Below are positions 40,457 through 48,536 of a DNA stretch of 64,000 nucleotides, in pieces. The notes beneath the pieces were generated by a model. It was not told the origin of the DNA, searched no databases, and saw nothing but the letters and a program-made list of their open reading frames with translations. Each line of letters starts with the position of its first letter. The stretch's first letter is position 1. The position numbers and the translations under genes are program-made. This stretch comes from Verrucomicrobiia bacterium (GTDB taxonomy: Bacteria; Verrucomicrobiota; Verrucomicrobiia; Limisphaerales; Pedosphaeraceae): positions 247,062 through 311,061 of the forward strand of contig DATAUW010000018.1 in the NCBI GenBank assembly GCA_036268055.1. Direction: 5' to 3'.

Positions 40457-40777
40457 ATGAGCGCTAGAAAACTCGATACTGCCAATGCTTTTTCATCAGC
40501 CGTTACCGTTCAAACCCGCCAGACCTGCCTCTCGCTGTCGCCGGATCAGGTACGCGTGCGCCGCAATGGAGTTGAGTTTCGTTCTGACTCACCGATCAGC
40601 GCGTGGACGGAGATGACCGTCACGCTGCAATCCACCAAGGATGCCGGGCGGGTTCATTGCACCGGAGTCGTCGTGGCCTGCAATGGCAATCGCCACAATG
40701 GCTACACTGTCTCGATGGTTTTCACCAGTTTGTCGAAGCAGGCGCAAGCGCGTCTCGATCTTCTTGCCTATTCTTGA
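40457..40777 (+). CDS. PilZ-like domain protein (tentative)
   Basis: A 106-residue protein made of one small beta-barrel domain: VRVRRNGVEFRSDSPISAWTE, then MTVTLQST, GRVHCTGVVVACNGNRHNGY and TVSMVFTSLSKQAQARLDLL. This strand pattern and the final helix match PilZ proteins, but the c-di-GMP motifs (RxxxR and DxSxxG) are not clearly present, so it may not bind c-di-GMP. It precedes pilT by 44 nt, which would suit a role in pilus control. Confidence 0.6.
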   Translation: MSARKLDTANAFSSAVTVQTRQTCLSLSPDQVRVRRNGVEFRSDSPISAWTEMTVTLQSTKDAGRVHCTGVVVACNGNRHNGYTVSMVFTSLSKQAQARLDLLAYS

Positions 40778-40821
40778 TTCTTGACTAGCGTCCCGACGGT
40801 TGGTTCTGGTAAATCTTCGGC

Positions 40822-41910
40822 ATGGAATTGTTTCATCGTATCTTGAAGCTCGCGGTTGACGGCGGAGCTTCCGACATTCATGTCAAAGTTGGCACACCCG
40901 TTATTTTTCGCATTAGCCGGCAACTCATCGCGATTGAGGCGCCGCTTCCGACCGAGGATTGGATGAATATGGTCGTGAAAAAAATCACGCCCGTACATCT
41001 TCACAAGCGCCTCGAAGAAGAGCGCGAAGTGGATTTCTCCTATTACGAGCCATCCGTGGGCCGTTTTCGCACGAACCTTTTCCAGCAGCGCGGACAATTT
41101 TGTCTTGCGATGCGCTTTGTGAAAACCACCGTGCCGAGTTTTGAAGATCTCGGTTTGCCGGGCATACTTCGGAAGATCGCGGAATCGCCGCGTGGAATTG
41201 TGCTCGTCGCGGGTTCCACGGGTTCGGGGAAATCAACGTCACTCGCGGCGATGATCGAACACATCAACGCCAATTCCAAAAAGCACATTGTGACGATGGA
41301 AGACCCGATTGAATTTGTCTTCGAGGACAATCAATCCGTCATCGAGCAGCGCGAAGTTGGCCTCGACACGCTTTCCTTCGAGCACGCGCTCAAACACGTT
41401 TTGCGCCAGGACCCGGACATCATCATGATCGGCGAAATGCGCGATGCCACCAGTTTCACCGCGGCGATGAGCGCGGCGGACACCGGCCATCTGGTGCTTT
41501 CGACCTTGCACACGACCAACGCGGCGCAATCCGTGGGACGTATTCTTGACTTTTTCAAAGCGGAAGAACGCGAACAAGTGCGGCGTCAGTTAGCCGGCAC
41601 GCTGCAAGCGGTGATCTGCCAGCGCATGGTGGGAACGGTCGCGGGTGGCGTGACTCCGGCCGTCGAAATCCTGATCAACACCGGCACGGTCAAGAAATTG
41701 ATCGAAGAAAATCGGCTGGAAAAATTGGGGGCGGCCATCGAAACCGGCATGGATGACGGCATGCAAAATTTCAACCAGGCGCTGTTCCAACTGGTGAAGG
41801 ACCAAAAAGTTTCCGAGAAGGAAGCGCTTGCCAAGGCGTCCAACGCGCAAGCCCTGGAAATGAATTTCAAAGGCATCTTCCTCGACGAAGGCCGGCGTAT
41901 TTTGGGTTAA
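40822..41910 (+). CDS. pilT: Type IV pilus retraction ATPase PilT
   Basis: A hexameric secretion ATPase that drives pilus retraction. 362 residues. It starts with the PilT N-domain (GASDIHVKVGTPVIFRI) and carries Walker A GSTGSGKSTSL, the Asp box ITMEDPIEFVF-like VTMEDPIEFVF, Walker B DPDIIMIGEMRD and the His box HLVLSTLHTTNAAQ. Motifs and length favour PilT or PilU over the assembly ATPase PilB. No other pilus genes are adjacent apart from the PilZ-like one, so the rest of the machine is encoded elsewhere. Confidence 0.94.
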   Translation: MELFHRILKLAVDGGASDIHVKVGTPVIFRISRQLIAIEAPLPTEDWMNMVVKKITPVHLHKRLEEEREVDFSYYEPSVGRFRTNLFQQRGQFCLAMRFVKTTVPSFEDLGLPGILRKIAESPRGIVLVAGSTGSGKSTSLAAMIEHINANSKKHIVTMEDPIEFVFEDNQSVIEQREVGLDTLSFEHALKHVLRQDPDIIMIGEMRDATSFTAAMSAADTGHLVLSTLHTTNAAQSVGRILDFFKAEEREQVRRQLAGTLQAVICQRMVGTVAGGVTPAVEILINTGTVKKLIEENRLEKLGAAIETGMDDGMQNFNQALFQLVKDQKVSEKEALAKASNAQALEMNFKGIFLDEGRRILG

Positions 41911-41944
41911 GGCGTCGCGAATTTTCCTGGGGAAAGATTCCTCC

Positions 41945-43309
41945 CTATGCCGAGCCTGGTGTCTGTTGGCCGTCTGCTCGCGGCTTGGGTGGGACCACAT
42001 AAGAGTTCAAACCCTTGAGATGTTCCACAATCAAATCCACAGTGCGATTCACCGCACCTTGATTTTCGCGCACGATTTTTTGCGCATTGCGGCCAAGTTG
42101 TTCCCGCCGTTCGGGACGCGCAAGCAAATCCGCAAAAACATTTTCCAGTTCCGCCGCGTCACGCACTTGCACCGCGCCGTCCTGCGCGAGAAAAATTTTG
42201 GTGACATCGCTGAAGTTTTGCATGTTCGGGCCGAAGACGACCGGCTTGGCCAGCGCCGCGGGTTCGATGGGATTTTGGCCGCCCTTCGCCGTCAAACTTT
42301 TGCCGATGAACGCAATGGTGGCGTATTCATAAAAATAGCGCAATTCGCCGGTCGTATTTACCAGAAGACATTGCACCGAACCGGGCGCGAGATGGGTGGC
42401 CGCAGTGATTTCGCTGCGATACATAAATTTGACGCGCTGGTTGGAAAGCTCCTGCGCCACTTCGCGCGCACGCTCGAAATGCCGCGGCACAAGGATGAGC
42501 ACGAGATTGGGAAAACGCTTACGCAGGCGGAGAAATTGTTGCGCAAGAATACGCTCTTCGCCCGCATGGGTGCTGCCCGCCACGAGGATGGGCGCGTCGG
42601 TGGAGATCCCGATCTGCTGGAGCAGGGCAGGGACATCGAGCGTTTTGTTGTCGGGAATTCCGGCGGCATCAAATTTCAAATTGCCGACCACGTGGACAGC
42701 GTCGGGCTGGCATCCGAGTTCGCGCAGTTTTGCGGCGTCACTTTCGTTTTGTGCGCCGACGGCGGTGAACGACGCGAACAGCGGGCGGAAAATAAAACCG
42801 AATCTTTTATATCGCGGATACGAACGGTCCGAGAGCCGTGCGTTGATGAGGAAGACGGCTTTGCCGAGTGAACGCGCGCGCCACATAAAGTTGGGCCAGA
42901 TCTCCGATTCGATCAGGCCGATGGCATTGGGATGAATCGAGCCGAGCGCGCGCCCGACGTATCGCTGACGGTCAATTGGATAATAGATTTTGCCGATCGT
43001 GGGCGGCAGGCGTTTTTGCAATTCCGCCATGCCGGTGGTCGTGGTGGTGGAGACGACGATCTTGAGATTCGGCATGCGCGGTTGCAAGGCGCGGATCACC
43101 TGCAGGCAGACATTCATTTCGCCGACGCTTACGGCGTGCAGCCAAATCACGTGGCGATTCGTGACGGATTGCTTGACCTTATTATTGTAAAGGCCGAGGC
43201 GCTGGTTGAAGTCTTGCCGCCAATTTCCCCGGCGCCACATTTTAAAAAAATAAAATGGGGCCGCCAAAAAGAAGGAGATATTGAAAAAAAAGTTATACCA
43301 CTTGCGCAT
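41945..43309 (-). CDS. waaA: 3-deoxy-D-manno-octulosonic acid (Kdo) transferase
   Basis: Adds Kdo to lipid A precursor in the inner membrane, so the organism makes lipopolysaccharide. 454 residues, a GT-B fold enzyme of family GT30. Motifs: an N-terminal membrane helix (WYNFFFNISFFLAAPFYFF), WLHAVSVGEMN, VVSTTTTTGM, LIESEIWPNFMW, INARLSDRSYPRYKRFGF, VVGNLKFDA and the C-terminal GQNPIEPAALAKPVVFGPNM. A C-terminal extension of about 30 residues is Lys/Pro rich. It is convergent with pilT. Confidence 0.95.
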   Translation of the reverse strand: MRKWYNFFFNISFFLAAPFYFFKMWRRGNWRQDFNQRLGLYNNKVKQSVTNRHVIWLHAVSVGEMNVCLQVIRALQPRMPNLKIVVSTTTTTGMAELQKRLPPTIGKIYYPIDRQRYVGRALGSIHPNAIGLIESEIWPNFMWRARSLGKAVFLINARLSDRSYPRYKRFGFIFRPLFASFTAVGAQNESDAAKLRELGCQPDAVHVVGNLKFDAAGIPDNKTLDVPALLQQIGISTDAPILVAGSTHAGEERILAQQFLRLRKRFPNLVLILVPRHFERAREVAQELSNQRVKFMYRSEITAATHLAPGSVQCLLVNTTGELRYFYEYATIAFIGKSLTAKGGQNPIEPAALAKPVVFGPNMQNFSDVTKIFLAQDGAVQVRDAAELENVFADLLARPERREQLGRNAQKIVRENQGAVNRTVDLIVEHLKGLNSYVVPPKPRADGQQTPGSA

Positions 43310-43757
43310 TAGGCCTTACCCCGAGCTTTCAAAATAGCGAGCATCGTTCGTTTCTGATTTATGAGTGACGAATTGGCGGCATTACTCAAACCAATAATTC
43401 GTTCCCGTAAAAATTAGATAACATTTTAGCGGGGATGTTCCAAGCCATTCTTGAAAATTTGGGGTTCGCGCGGCAGGGTGGGCGGCTGTTCGGCCGTTTT
43501 CCAGTCGTCCATACCGCGTGACGGCGCCTCACCGGTTTCGTCGCCGCAAAGCCTGATCGAGGACAACGTGTGGGTGCAGGCACGCTTGCGCGCGACCACC
43601 ACCACGGGCATTTGTCGTCCTCAGGCCCCGGGCGAAATGTCTTGTGCTCCGCAAAATGAAATGACGGTGAGGAGCCGTTGGCACAGGCGAAAGTTCGCCG
43701 GCGCCAACGATTCCCCACCGCCAAACATCCCTGCGATTGTGGGTGTCGTTTTCATAT
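43310..43757. other. Gene-free or decayed stretch
   Basis: About 450 bp between waaA and a small unknown gene. A minus-strand frame of 61 codons (43426-43611, with the wording LCGDETGEAP, then DDWKTAEQPP, then EPQIFKNGL) has a more natural composition than its overlapping frames but no ribosome-binding site. It may be the remnant of a repeated unknown ORF. No RNA structure or promoter was clear. Confidence 0.35.
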
Positions 43758-44093
43758 TCATGCGGCCTGGAGCAGGAGGTTCAAGCTGCGTTCACGGACG
43801 CCTGCCTGCCGGAGGCATTGGGCCAGGGCGGCCCGCGCCTTTTCGGCAAGCAAGGTGGGAAACACGAGCAACGGATATCGCGTGGCCCAGGCCAGCGCAG
43901 CGGCGTCATTGGCGGCGCGGCGCAAGGCGGTGTTTTGATCGGCATCCGTGGTGTCTTCGAGTAATTGCCGGAGCAAGCGGTCCTTGAGCTTTTCCAATTC
44001 TGTGGTTTCCGCGGCGCGGAACGGCAGCGGCTCCACGTTGAACCGCACCTCGCGCGCGAACCGCGCCCGAAGGGTTTGTTTTGTCTTATTCAT
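43758..44093 (-). CDS. Small hypothetical helical protein
   Basis: A 111-residue basic, Ala/Leu/Arg-rich, mostly helical protein with no signal peptide and no family I recognise (TTELEKLKDRLLRQLLEDTT, then AALAWATRYPLLVFPTLLAEKARAA in two helices). The composition is plausible for a real gene, but the high GC content makes chance frames common here. ATG 44093 has no strong ribosome-binding site. It lies just beyond the terminator of the small transcript at 44144-44325 on the same strand. Confidence 0.5.
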   Translation of the reverse strand: MNKTKQTLRARFAREVRFNVEPLPFRAAETTELEKLKDRLLRQLLEDTTDADQNTALRRAANDAAALAWATRYPLLVFPTLLAEKARAALAQCLRQAGVRERSLNLLLQAA

Positions 44094-44140
44094 TTGTTTT
44101 TCTTTGGTTGTGCCCCGCGAGGGGCGTTGTCGGTTGCATA

Positions 44141-44176
44141 AACAAAAAACCCGCGATTGACTGGCAATCGCGGGTT
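44141..44176 (-). terminator. Rho-independent terminator (minus strand)
   Basis: A 12-bp perfect stem AACCCGCGATTG / CAATCGCGGGTT with a 5-nt loop. On the minus strand it is followed by TTTTTTGTT. It would end a short transcript started near 44325. Confidence 0.88.
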
Positions 44177-44199
44177 TCTTGAAATTCTATCGCTATTGG

Positions 44200-44307
44200 T
44201 TAGAAAGTTCCTCCCACGATGCCGGTGAGACAAGAGACGCGATGCCAAATAGACATTTGGCGGCCGCCACTCGTGACGCACAGGTTATATTTAAACGTGG
44301 TGTTCAT
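44200..44307 (-). CDS. Possible 35-residue small protein inside a short transcript
   Basis: A 35-codon frame (N-terminus MNTTFKYNLCVTSGGRQ, C-terminus SCLTGIVGGTF) lies between a good minus-strand promoter and a strong terminator. It has two cysteines and no membrane helix. The ribosome-binding site is weak (AGAAA), so the transcript may instead be a small non-coding RNA. Hairpin GCCAAATGTCTATTTGGC lies within the frame. I know no family for it. Confidence 0.35.
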   Translation of the reverse strand: MNTTFKYNLCVTSGGRQMSIWHRVSCLTGIVGGTF

Positions 44308-44331
44308 TTTTCTACGTTTCCGTCTGCCACT

Positions 44332-44360
44332 ATAGAACACTATATCGGTTGAATTGTCAA
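44332..44360 (-). promoter_or_regulatory. Strong sigma70-type promoter of the small transcript
   Basis: On the minus strand: TTGACA (44355-44360), a 17-nt spacer and TTCTAT (44332-44337); a TCTATA with 18-nt spacing overlaps. The consensus -35 in a locally AT-rich stretch supports real use. Start of transcription expected near 44322-44325. Confidence 0.6.
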
Positions 44361-44541
44361 ATTGATTAAGCGCGATGGAGCGAAGTCGAACCTTCACAAA
44401 CACAAGTTTCTATGCTGGTTCCATTTGAATTTCATTTCTTGCGAGACTTTTTATCGTCGCAATCGAAAACTCAAGCCGTCTGTCTCCGCAAAAAGCGACA
44501 TCTAAACTTGTGATAGGAACGCGAAATGCTATATTTTACTT

Positions 44542-45564
44542 GTGACTACTGGACTCGCTGACGAACGCAAACCATTGCGCATGATTAAATGCAATGCATG
44601 TGGCGCTCAAGTATTCATTCCGGGCGATCTCCAACCGCTTGCGACCACGGCCTGCCCGAAATGCGGCAACCAGATCATGATGCCGATGCGGTTGCGCCAA
44701 TTCGAATTGCGCGCATTTATCGCATCCGGCGGCATGGGAACGGTCTATCGCGCTTTCGATACCGCGCTGGAACGCGAAGTCGCTGTCAAAGTAATGAAGC
44801 CCGAACTCGCTGGCGATGTGCTGGCGATTGAAGCCTTCTCCCGCGAAGCTCGTGCGTGCGCCTGCCTGAATCATTCCAACATCATTCACATTTATACTTT
44901 CGACGAAAACGAACGACAGAAATATCTCGTGATGGAACTGGCCGATCAAGGCAGCCTCGATGGGCGCATCGAAACGCAAACGCGTATCTCAGAATTGGAA
45001 GTTCTGGACATCGGAACCAAGATGGGTTCGGCGCTCGAAGCGGCGTTGAAACATGGTTTTCTGCATCGCGATATCAAGCCGGGCAACATCCTGTTCAATG
45101 CTGACAACGAACCGAAGCTCGTGGATTTCGGGCTTGCCCGCAAAGCCGAAGCCGAGGTGAATCCCGACGAAGGCACTTGGGGGACGCCGTATTATGTGGC
45201 GCCGGAAAAGATCAATCGCGAGCCGGAAACATTTTTGTCAGATATGTACAGCCTGGGCGGAACTCTCTACCACGCGCTCACCGGGCATGTTCCGTTTGAA
45301 GCGCCGACGGTTGAGGAATTGGTGCGTGCGCATGTGAGCGTGCCCTTGACGCCGCCGGACCAGGTGATTCCCGAAGTGAGCCAGTTGTGCAGCGAAGCGA
45401 TCGTCCGTGCGATGGCCAAGAATCCCGCCGACCGGTTTCAAAGCTACGGCGAGTTCATCATGGCGTTCGAGTATGCGCGCACGATGCTGCTCCGGCAGCA
45501 AAGCCAGGGAATTCCCACACCGGTAGCCGCTCCCGGCAAGGCTAAAGGCTGGTGGAAACGCTAG
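44542..45564 (+). CDS. Serine/threonine protein kinase with N-terminal zinc ribbon
   Basis: A 340-residue Hanks-type kinase. Residues ~15-45 are a zinc ribbon (IKCNACGAQVF, then TACPKCGNQIMM). The kinase domain runs about 50-315: glycine loop IASGGMGTVYRAFD, Lys in EVAVKVMK, catalytic HRDIKPGNILF, metal-binding LVDFGLARK, then GTPYYVAPEKI. All catalytic residues are present. There is no membrane helix or PASTA domain; the tail ends KAKGWWKR. GTG 44542 is taken as start because TATATT (44530-44535) sits 6 nt before it, suggesting a leaderless message; ATG 44581 is the alternative. Substrate unknown. Confidence 0.92.
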   Translation: MTTGLADERKPLRMIKCNACGAQVFIPGDLQPLATTACPKCGNQIMMPMRLRQFELRAFIASGGMGTVYRAFDTALEREVAVKVMKPELAGDVLAIEAFSREARACACLNHSNIIHIYTFDENERQKYLVMELADQGSLDGRIETQTRISELEVLDIGTKMGSALEAALKHGFLHRDIKPGNILFNADNEPKLVDFGLARKAEAEVNPDEGTWGTPYYVAPEKINREPETFLSDMYSLGGTLYHALTGHVPFEAPTVEELVRAHVSVPLTPPDQVIPEVSQLCSEAIVRAMAKNPADRFQSYGEFIMAFEYARTMLLRQQSQGIPTPVAAPGKAKGWWKR

Positions 45565-45617
45565 GCGTTTCTTCTCTTTGTTTCTTTCCTGACTTGTTTC
45601 GCGTATCTTCACAAAAA

Positions 45618-45643
45618 AAGGCAGACCATTTCTGGTCTGCCTT
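45618..45643 (-). terminator. Rho-independent terminator of the exported Pro/Ala-rich protein gene
   Basis: An 11-bp perfect stem AAGGCAGACCA / TGGTCTGCCTT with a TTTC loop. On the minus strand it continues as a run of seven T, so it serves the gene at 45664-46098; on the plus strand it may also stop kinase read-through. Confidence 0.85.
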
Positions 45644-45663
45644 GAAAAAAGCAAAAGCAATTA

Positions 45664-46098
45664 TTATTTCGCCGGAGCAGGAGCAGCGGGCGCGGGCGGA
45701 GCAGCCGGGGTGGTTTTTTTGGTGCTGCCGAAACTGACATAACGGGCGGTATATGTGGCACTCGCGCCGTCACCGGTCTTGATGTAAGAAACCGTCACGT
45801 CTTCACCGACGACACCGTCATCCAAGGTCGCGGTCTTGCCGTTCTTGGTGAGTTTGGTTTTGACGGGATCAATCGTGACGACGCGTTTGACCTGGCTGCC
45901 GACGGTGATGGTCATGGCCGATTTGTCCACTGCTTCGAGCTTTCCGCGAAACATGGTCGGATGGGGTTTGGCCGCCGGAGCAGCGGGCGCGGCGGGAGTC
46001 GGCGGGGTCGGGGTTTGGGCCATCGCGCCCAAAGGCATTCCGACAACGGTCGCCGCCAAAATAGTAGCCAGTGTTAACTTCCCAAGAGTTCTAATCAT
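45664..46098 (-). CDS. Exported protein with Pro/Ala-rich ends and a small beta domain
   Basis: A 144-residue protein. A signal peptide (MIRTLGKLTLATILAATVVG, cleavage near AMAQ) is followed by a Pro/Ala/Thr linker, then a beta domain of about 80 residues (FRGKLEAVDKSAMTITVGSQ, VVTIDPVKTKLTKNGKTATL, GEDVTVSYIKTGDGASATY) and another Pro/Ala tail. The domain resembles the DUF5666 kind of OB-like exported proteins, where each strand repeats the G-x-(I/V)-x-x-(I/V)-D pattern. Function unknown. It has its own terminator downstream. Confidence 0.7.
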   Translation of the reverse strand: MIRTLGKLTLATILAATVVGMPLGAMAQTPTPPTPAAPAAPAAKPHPTMFRGKLEAVDKSAMTITVGSQVKRVVTIDPVKTKLTKNGKTATLDDGVVGEDVTVSYIKTGDGASATYTARYVSFGSTKKTTPAAPPAPAAPAPAK

Positions 46099-46285
46099 AG
46101 TTTTTGCAATCGTTAATATTTATTTAATGCGTCTCCGTTGAGATATTGCCCAATTTAAAGGCCTCCGCAAGCCCTTTTTGGCAATGCTATTGGGGTAAAA
46201 TCCACACCTTTCGCGTGAGCCTCACGCGCAAACTGTAAAGCGGGACTGGAATTTTTTCAATCATCGAAAAAATTTTACGCCGGGA

Positions 46286-46798
46286 TTACCACGTCCCATC
46301 CACCAACAACGACGTCGTCCGTTTCGCGAGGTCATCCGTCAACAGGGGAATCGCCGCCCGCTCGGCGCTCGTCAAGTCGGCCCCGGCGCGGACGTCCGTG
46401 TGGCCAGTGACGGGATGCTCGAAAAGAACTTTGCCCGAGCGATCGCGCGCGACGATTTTCGCGGTCATCGTGATTTCGTAATCCTGCACAGTCAACACGT
46501 CGGTGCGTTGCACGCTGATTTCAGTGCGTTGATAATCGGTAATCACACCGGTGAGGATCACGTCGCCGTCATCATGCGTATTGACGCGATACGTTCCATC
46601 CTGCATCAAATTTTTCCGCAGCGAAATCATCACGTAATCGGAAAGACGCGGCTCCAGGGTTTTGTTGACGAAAGGCTGAATTTGGATCGAGCGCTCGCCG
46701 GAAATTTCCCCGCCCGCCGGGCCGAGTTTGTAACCGCCGCAACCAACCGCCAGCCACGCCAGCAGCAGCAACCCCGCAAAAACTCGCGTGCGCATCAT
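46286..46798 (-). CDS. lptE: LptE-like LPS-assembly lipoprotein
   Basis: A 170-residue outer-membrane lipoprotein. Lipobox LAVGC ends the signal peptide. The mature start GGYKLGPAG, the line SIQIQPFVNKTLEPRLSDYVMISLRKNL and VNTHDDGDVILTGVITDYQR match the LptE fold, which plugs the LptD barrel for lipopolysaccharide insertion. Its ATG overlaps the bamD stop (ATGA), so the two outer-membrane assembly genes are translated together. Confidence 0.87.
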   Translation of the reverse strand: MMRTRVFAGLLLLAWLAVGCGGYKLGPAGGEISGERSIQIQPFVNKTLEPRLSDYVMISLRKNLMQDGTYRVNTHDDGDVILTGVITDYQRTEISVQRTDVLTVQDYEITMTAKIVARDRSGKVLFEHPVTGHTDVRAGADLTSAERAAIPLLTDDLAKRTTSLLVDGTW

Positions 46799-47805
46799 TT
46801 GGCCGGGGAATTCTCCGTAAGCTTTTTGAGCGCGGTAATGCGTTGCAGCGCCGTCTGTGCGTAGGTGGACTTGGGGTCCTGGATCAAAACTTCATTATAA
46901 TAAATCAATGCGCCTTTGTACTGATGCTTGTGCTCATAAAATTTCGCCGTCTCAAAATTTCCCCGCGCCTGTTCGGTCTTGAGCGAGCCGATGATTTGCT
47001 CGCCTTTGTTTACGCGCGGATCATCGGGATACAGCGTCATGAATTGCTCGAAAGTTGCAATCGCCTGGCCCGCCGTGCTCTGGTCATATTCCGCCGTCTC
47101 TGCCTGCTTCTGGTAAGCGAGCCCCGCTTTGAACAACGCGTCAGAAGCGATCTTGGGCCGATCATGATAACGATCCGCCGCCTGTTCGTAAGCCTTCGCC
47201 GCGAGGATGAACGGCTCTTTGTCATTTAGAAAACGCGTTTGCTTTTCGCGCGCCGCGCCAATGTTCATTTGCGCCTGCGCCGCCACATCGCTGTAAGGCC
47301 CGTTCTTCACCAGCTTGTCATACATGTCCACGGTTTTGTCCATGGATGGAAGCGTCGGGATATAACCCCACAATTTGAAACGCTCGCCTCCCAGGAAGCG
47401 ATTGCAGATGGCGAATTGCCGGTGCAAAATCTCCTCATAATTTGCCGCCTTGGGATATTTTTCGAGCAGCCTCTGATATTCCTTGAACGCCAGTTCGTCC
47501 TGATGGCTGGCCTCGTAGCAGCGCGCCAGCAGGTAAGCGCCCCTGGGAGCGTAGTCTGACAACGGCCACGTTTTCACCACGCGTTGCGCGGCCTTCTTCG
47601 CCAGGCGAATGTCCTTTTTATCAAAAGCTGTTTGCGCGACGTCCAGTTGATCTTTCGCGCGCAGCTTACGCCACGCGCCTTCGCCACCGGCAGCTTCGTA
47701 CACCCAGCCTTCGCCGGGCGTATAAGTCAACGGCGCCGGCGAGCGGAAAGGACATGCCAGCACGAATAAGACCGCCAGCCCGATGCGTAAAGACCATCGT
47801 TTCAT
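46795..47805 (-). CDS. bamD: BamD-like outer-membrane assembly TPR protein
   Basis: A 336-residue protein with a signal peptide (KRWSLRIGLAVLFVLACP), where the only cysteine is followed by Pro rather than a standard lipobox, so lipidation is uncertain. The rest is a set of TPR-like repeats: AQTAFDKKDIRLAKKAAQRV, YAPRGAYLLARCYEASHQDE, LAFKEYQRLLEKYP and FETAKFYEHKHQYKGALIYY, the last being the BamD signature block. The family delivers barrel proteins to BamA. It is longer than E. coli BamD (245 residues). ATG 47805 is chosen over the upstream 47835 start since it begins the signal peptide. Coupled with lptE. Confidence 0.85.
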   Translation of the reverse strand: MKRWSLRIGLAVLFVLACPFRSPAPLTYTPGEGWVYEAAGGEGAWRKLRAKDQLDVAQTAFDKKDIRLAKKAAQRVVKTWPLSDYAPRGAYLLARCYEASHQDELAFKEYQRLLEKYPKAANYEEILHRQFAICNRFLGGERFKLWGYIPTLPSMDKTVDMYDKLVKNGPYSDVAAQAQMNIGAAREKQTRFLNDKEPFILAAKAYEQAADRYHDRPKIASDALFKAGLAYQKQAETAEYDQSTAGQAIATFEQFMTLYPDDPRVNKGEQIIGSLKTEQARGNFETAKFYEHKHQYKGALIYYNEVLIQDPKSTYAQTALQRITALKKLTENSPAK

Positions 47806-47851
47806 GCTTAAACCGTAACGACGCGCCATTTCCAAGTCAAGGGCCGCGCCG

Positions 47852-48373
47852 TCAACCGCGATAAATGATCAACACGCCGTAATCTGTCAGCATCTTCTGA
47901 CTCGCAATGTCCAGATAGCTGTAGTTCAACGGCGTCACGCTGATAAGATTATCCATGCCGAGTTTCGCGAGAAATTTTCCCACGATCTCGTCGAACTTGT
48001 CATGGCCCACCTCCACGCAATCCACCCGGCGGATGGACTTCACGCGCAACATCCGGTCGCTTTCCTTCGCCGCGACTTCGAGCGGCACGGGCGGTTTCGT
48101 GATCAACGCTTCCTGCGGCTTGGAATGCACCGGGACCTTCAGATGCTTCTCGACTTTTGCGGCGGCCGACGCGGCGATCGCATTGGCCATCGGCGTGCCC
48201 CAGCGCGGAGTCGTGGCCTCGGCGTCGGTTTCGGCGGGCGGCGGCGCAGGTTTGGCGTTGGCCGGGATGCGGATTTTATTGTTGCAGGAGGGGCAGGTTA
48301 TTTCTTCACCGACGCCGGAAGAATCCACTTCCAACTCCTGATTGCACTTCGGACAGTTGAATAAAACATCCAT
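47852..48373 (-). CDS. Zinc-ribbon hypothetical protein
   Basis: A 173-residue cytoplasmic protein. The N-terminus is a zinc ribbon, FNCPKCNQELEVD then EITCPSCNNKIRIP. A Pro/Ala linker follows, and the C-terminal ~70 residues form a small alpha/beta domain (VEVGHDKFDEIVGKFLAKLG, then MDNLISVTPLNYSYLDIASQ, then LTDYGVLIIYRG). The ribbon is of the same type as the one on the Ser/Thr kinase upstream. Its function is unknown. It precedes bamD-lptE by 46 nt on the same strand, so co-transcription with them is possible. Confidence 0.75.
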   Translation of the reverse strand: MDVLFNCPKCNQELEVDSSGVGEEITCPSCNNKIRIPANAKPAPPPAETDAEATTPRWGTPMANAIAASAAAKVEKHLKVPVHSKPQEALITKPPVPLEVAAKESDRMLRVKSIRRVDCVEVGHDKFDEIVGKFLAKLGMDNLISVTPLNYSYLDIASQKMLTDYGVLIIYRG

Positions 48374-48536
48374 AAAGTGTGTAGGTTGAGGTTAAGGGAC
48401 TGTAGCTGTGCCTGTATAATAATAAATCCGGCCGCAATGGGCCAGCAAAATATCACCACCGAATCGGCGAGAAATGGACGGCGCGACCTTCATTCAATTA
48501 TGAAATAATTTACCGGCGAATCCCCCCCCATAAAAA

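Noticed and set aside
43451..43987. 178-codon plus-strand frame next to waaA
   Set aside because: It crosses two minus-strand frames, has no start signal and reads as low-complexity Pro/Arg/Ser sequence.
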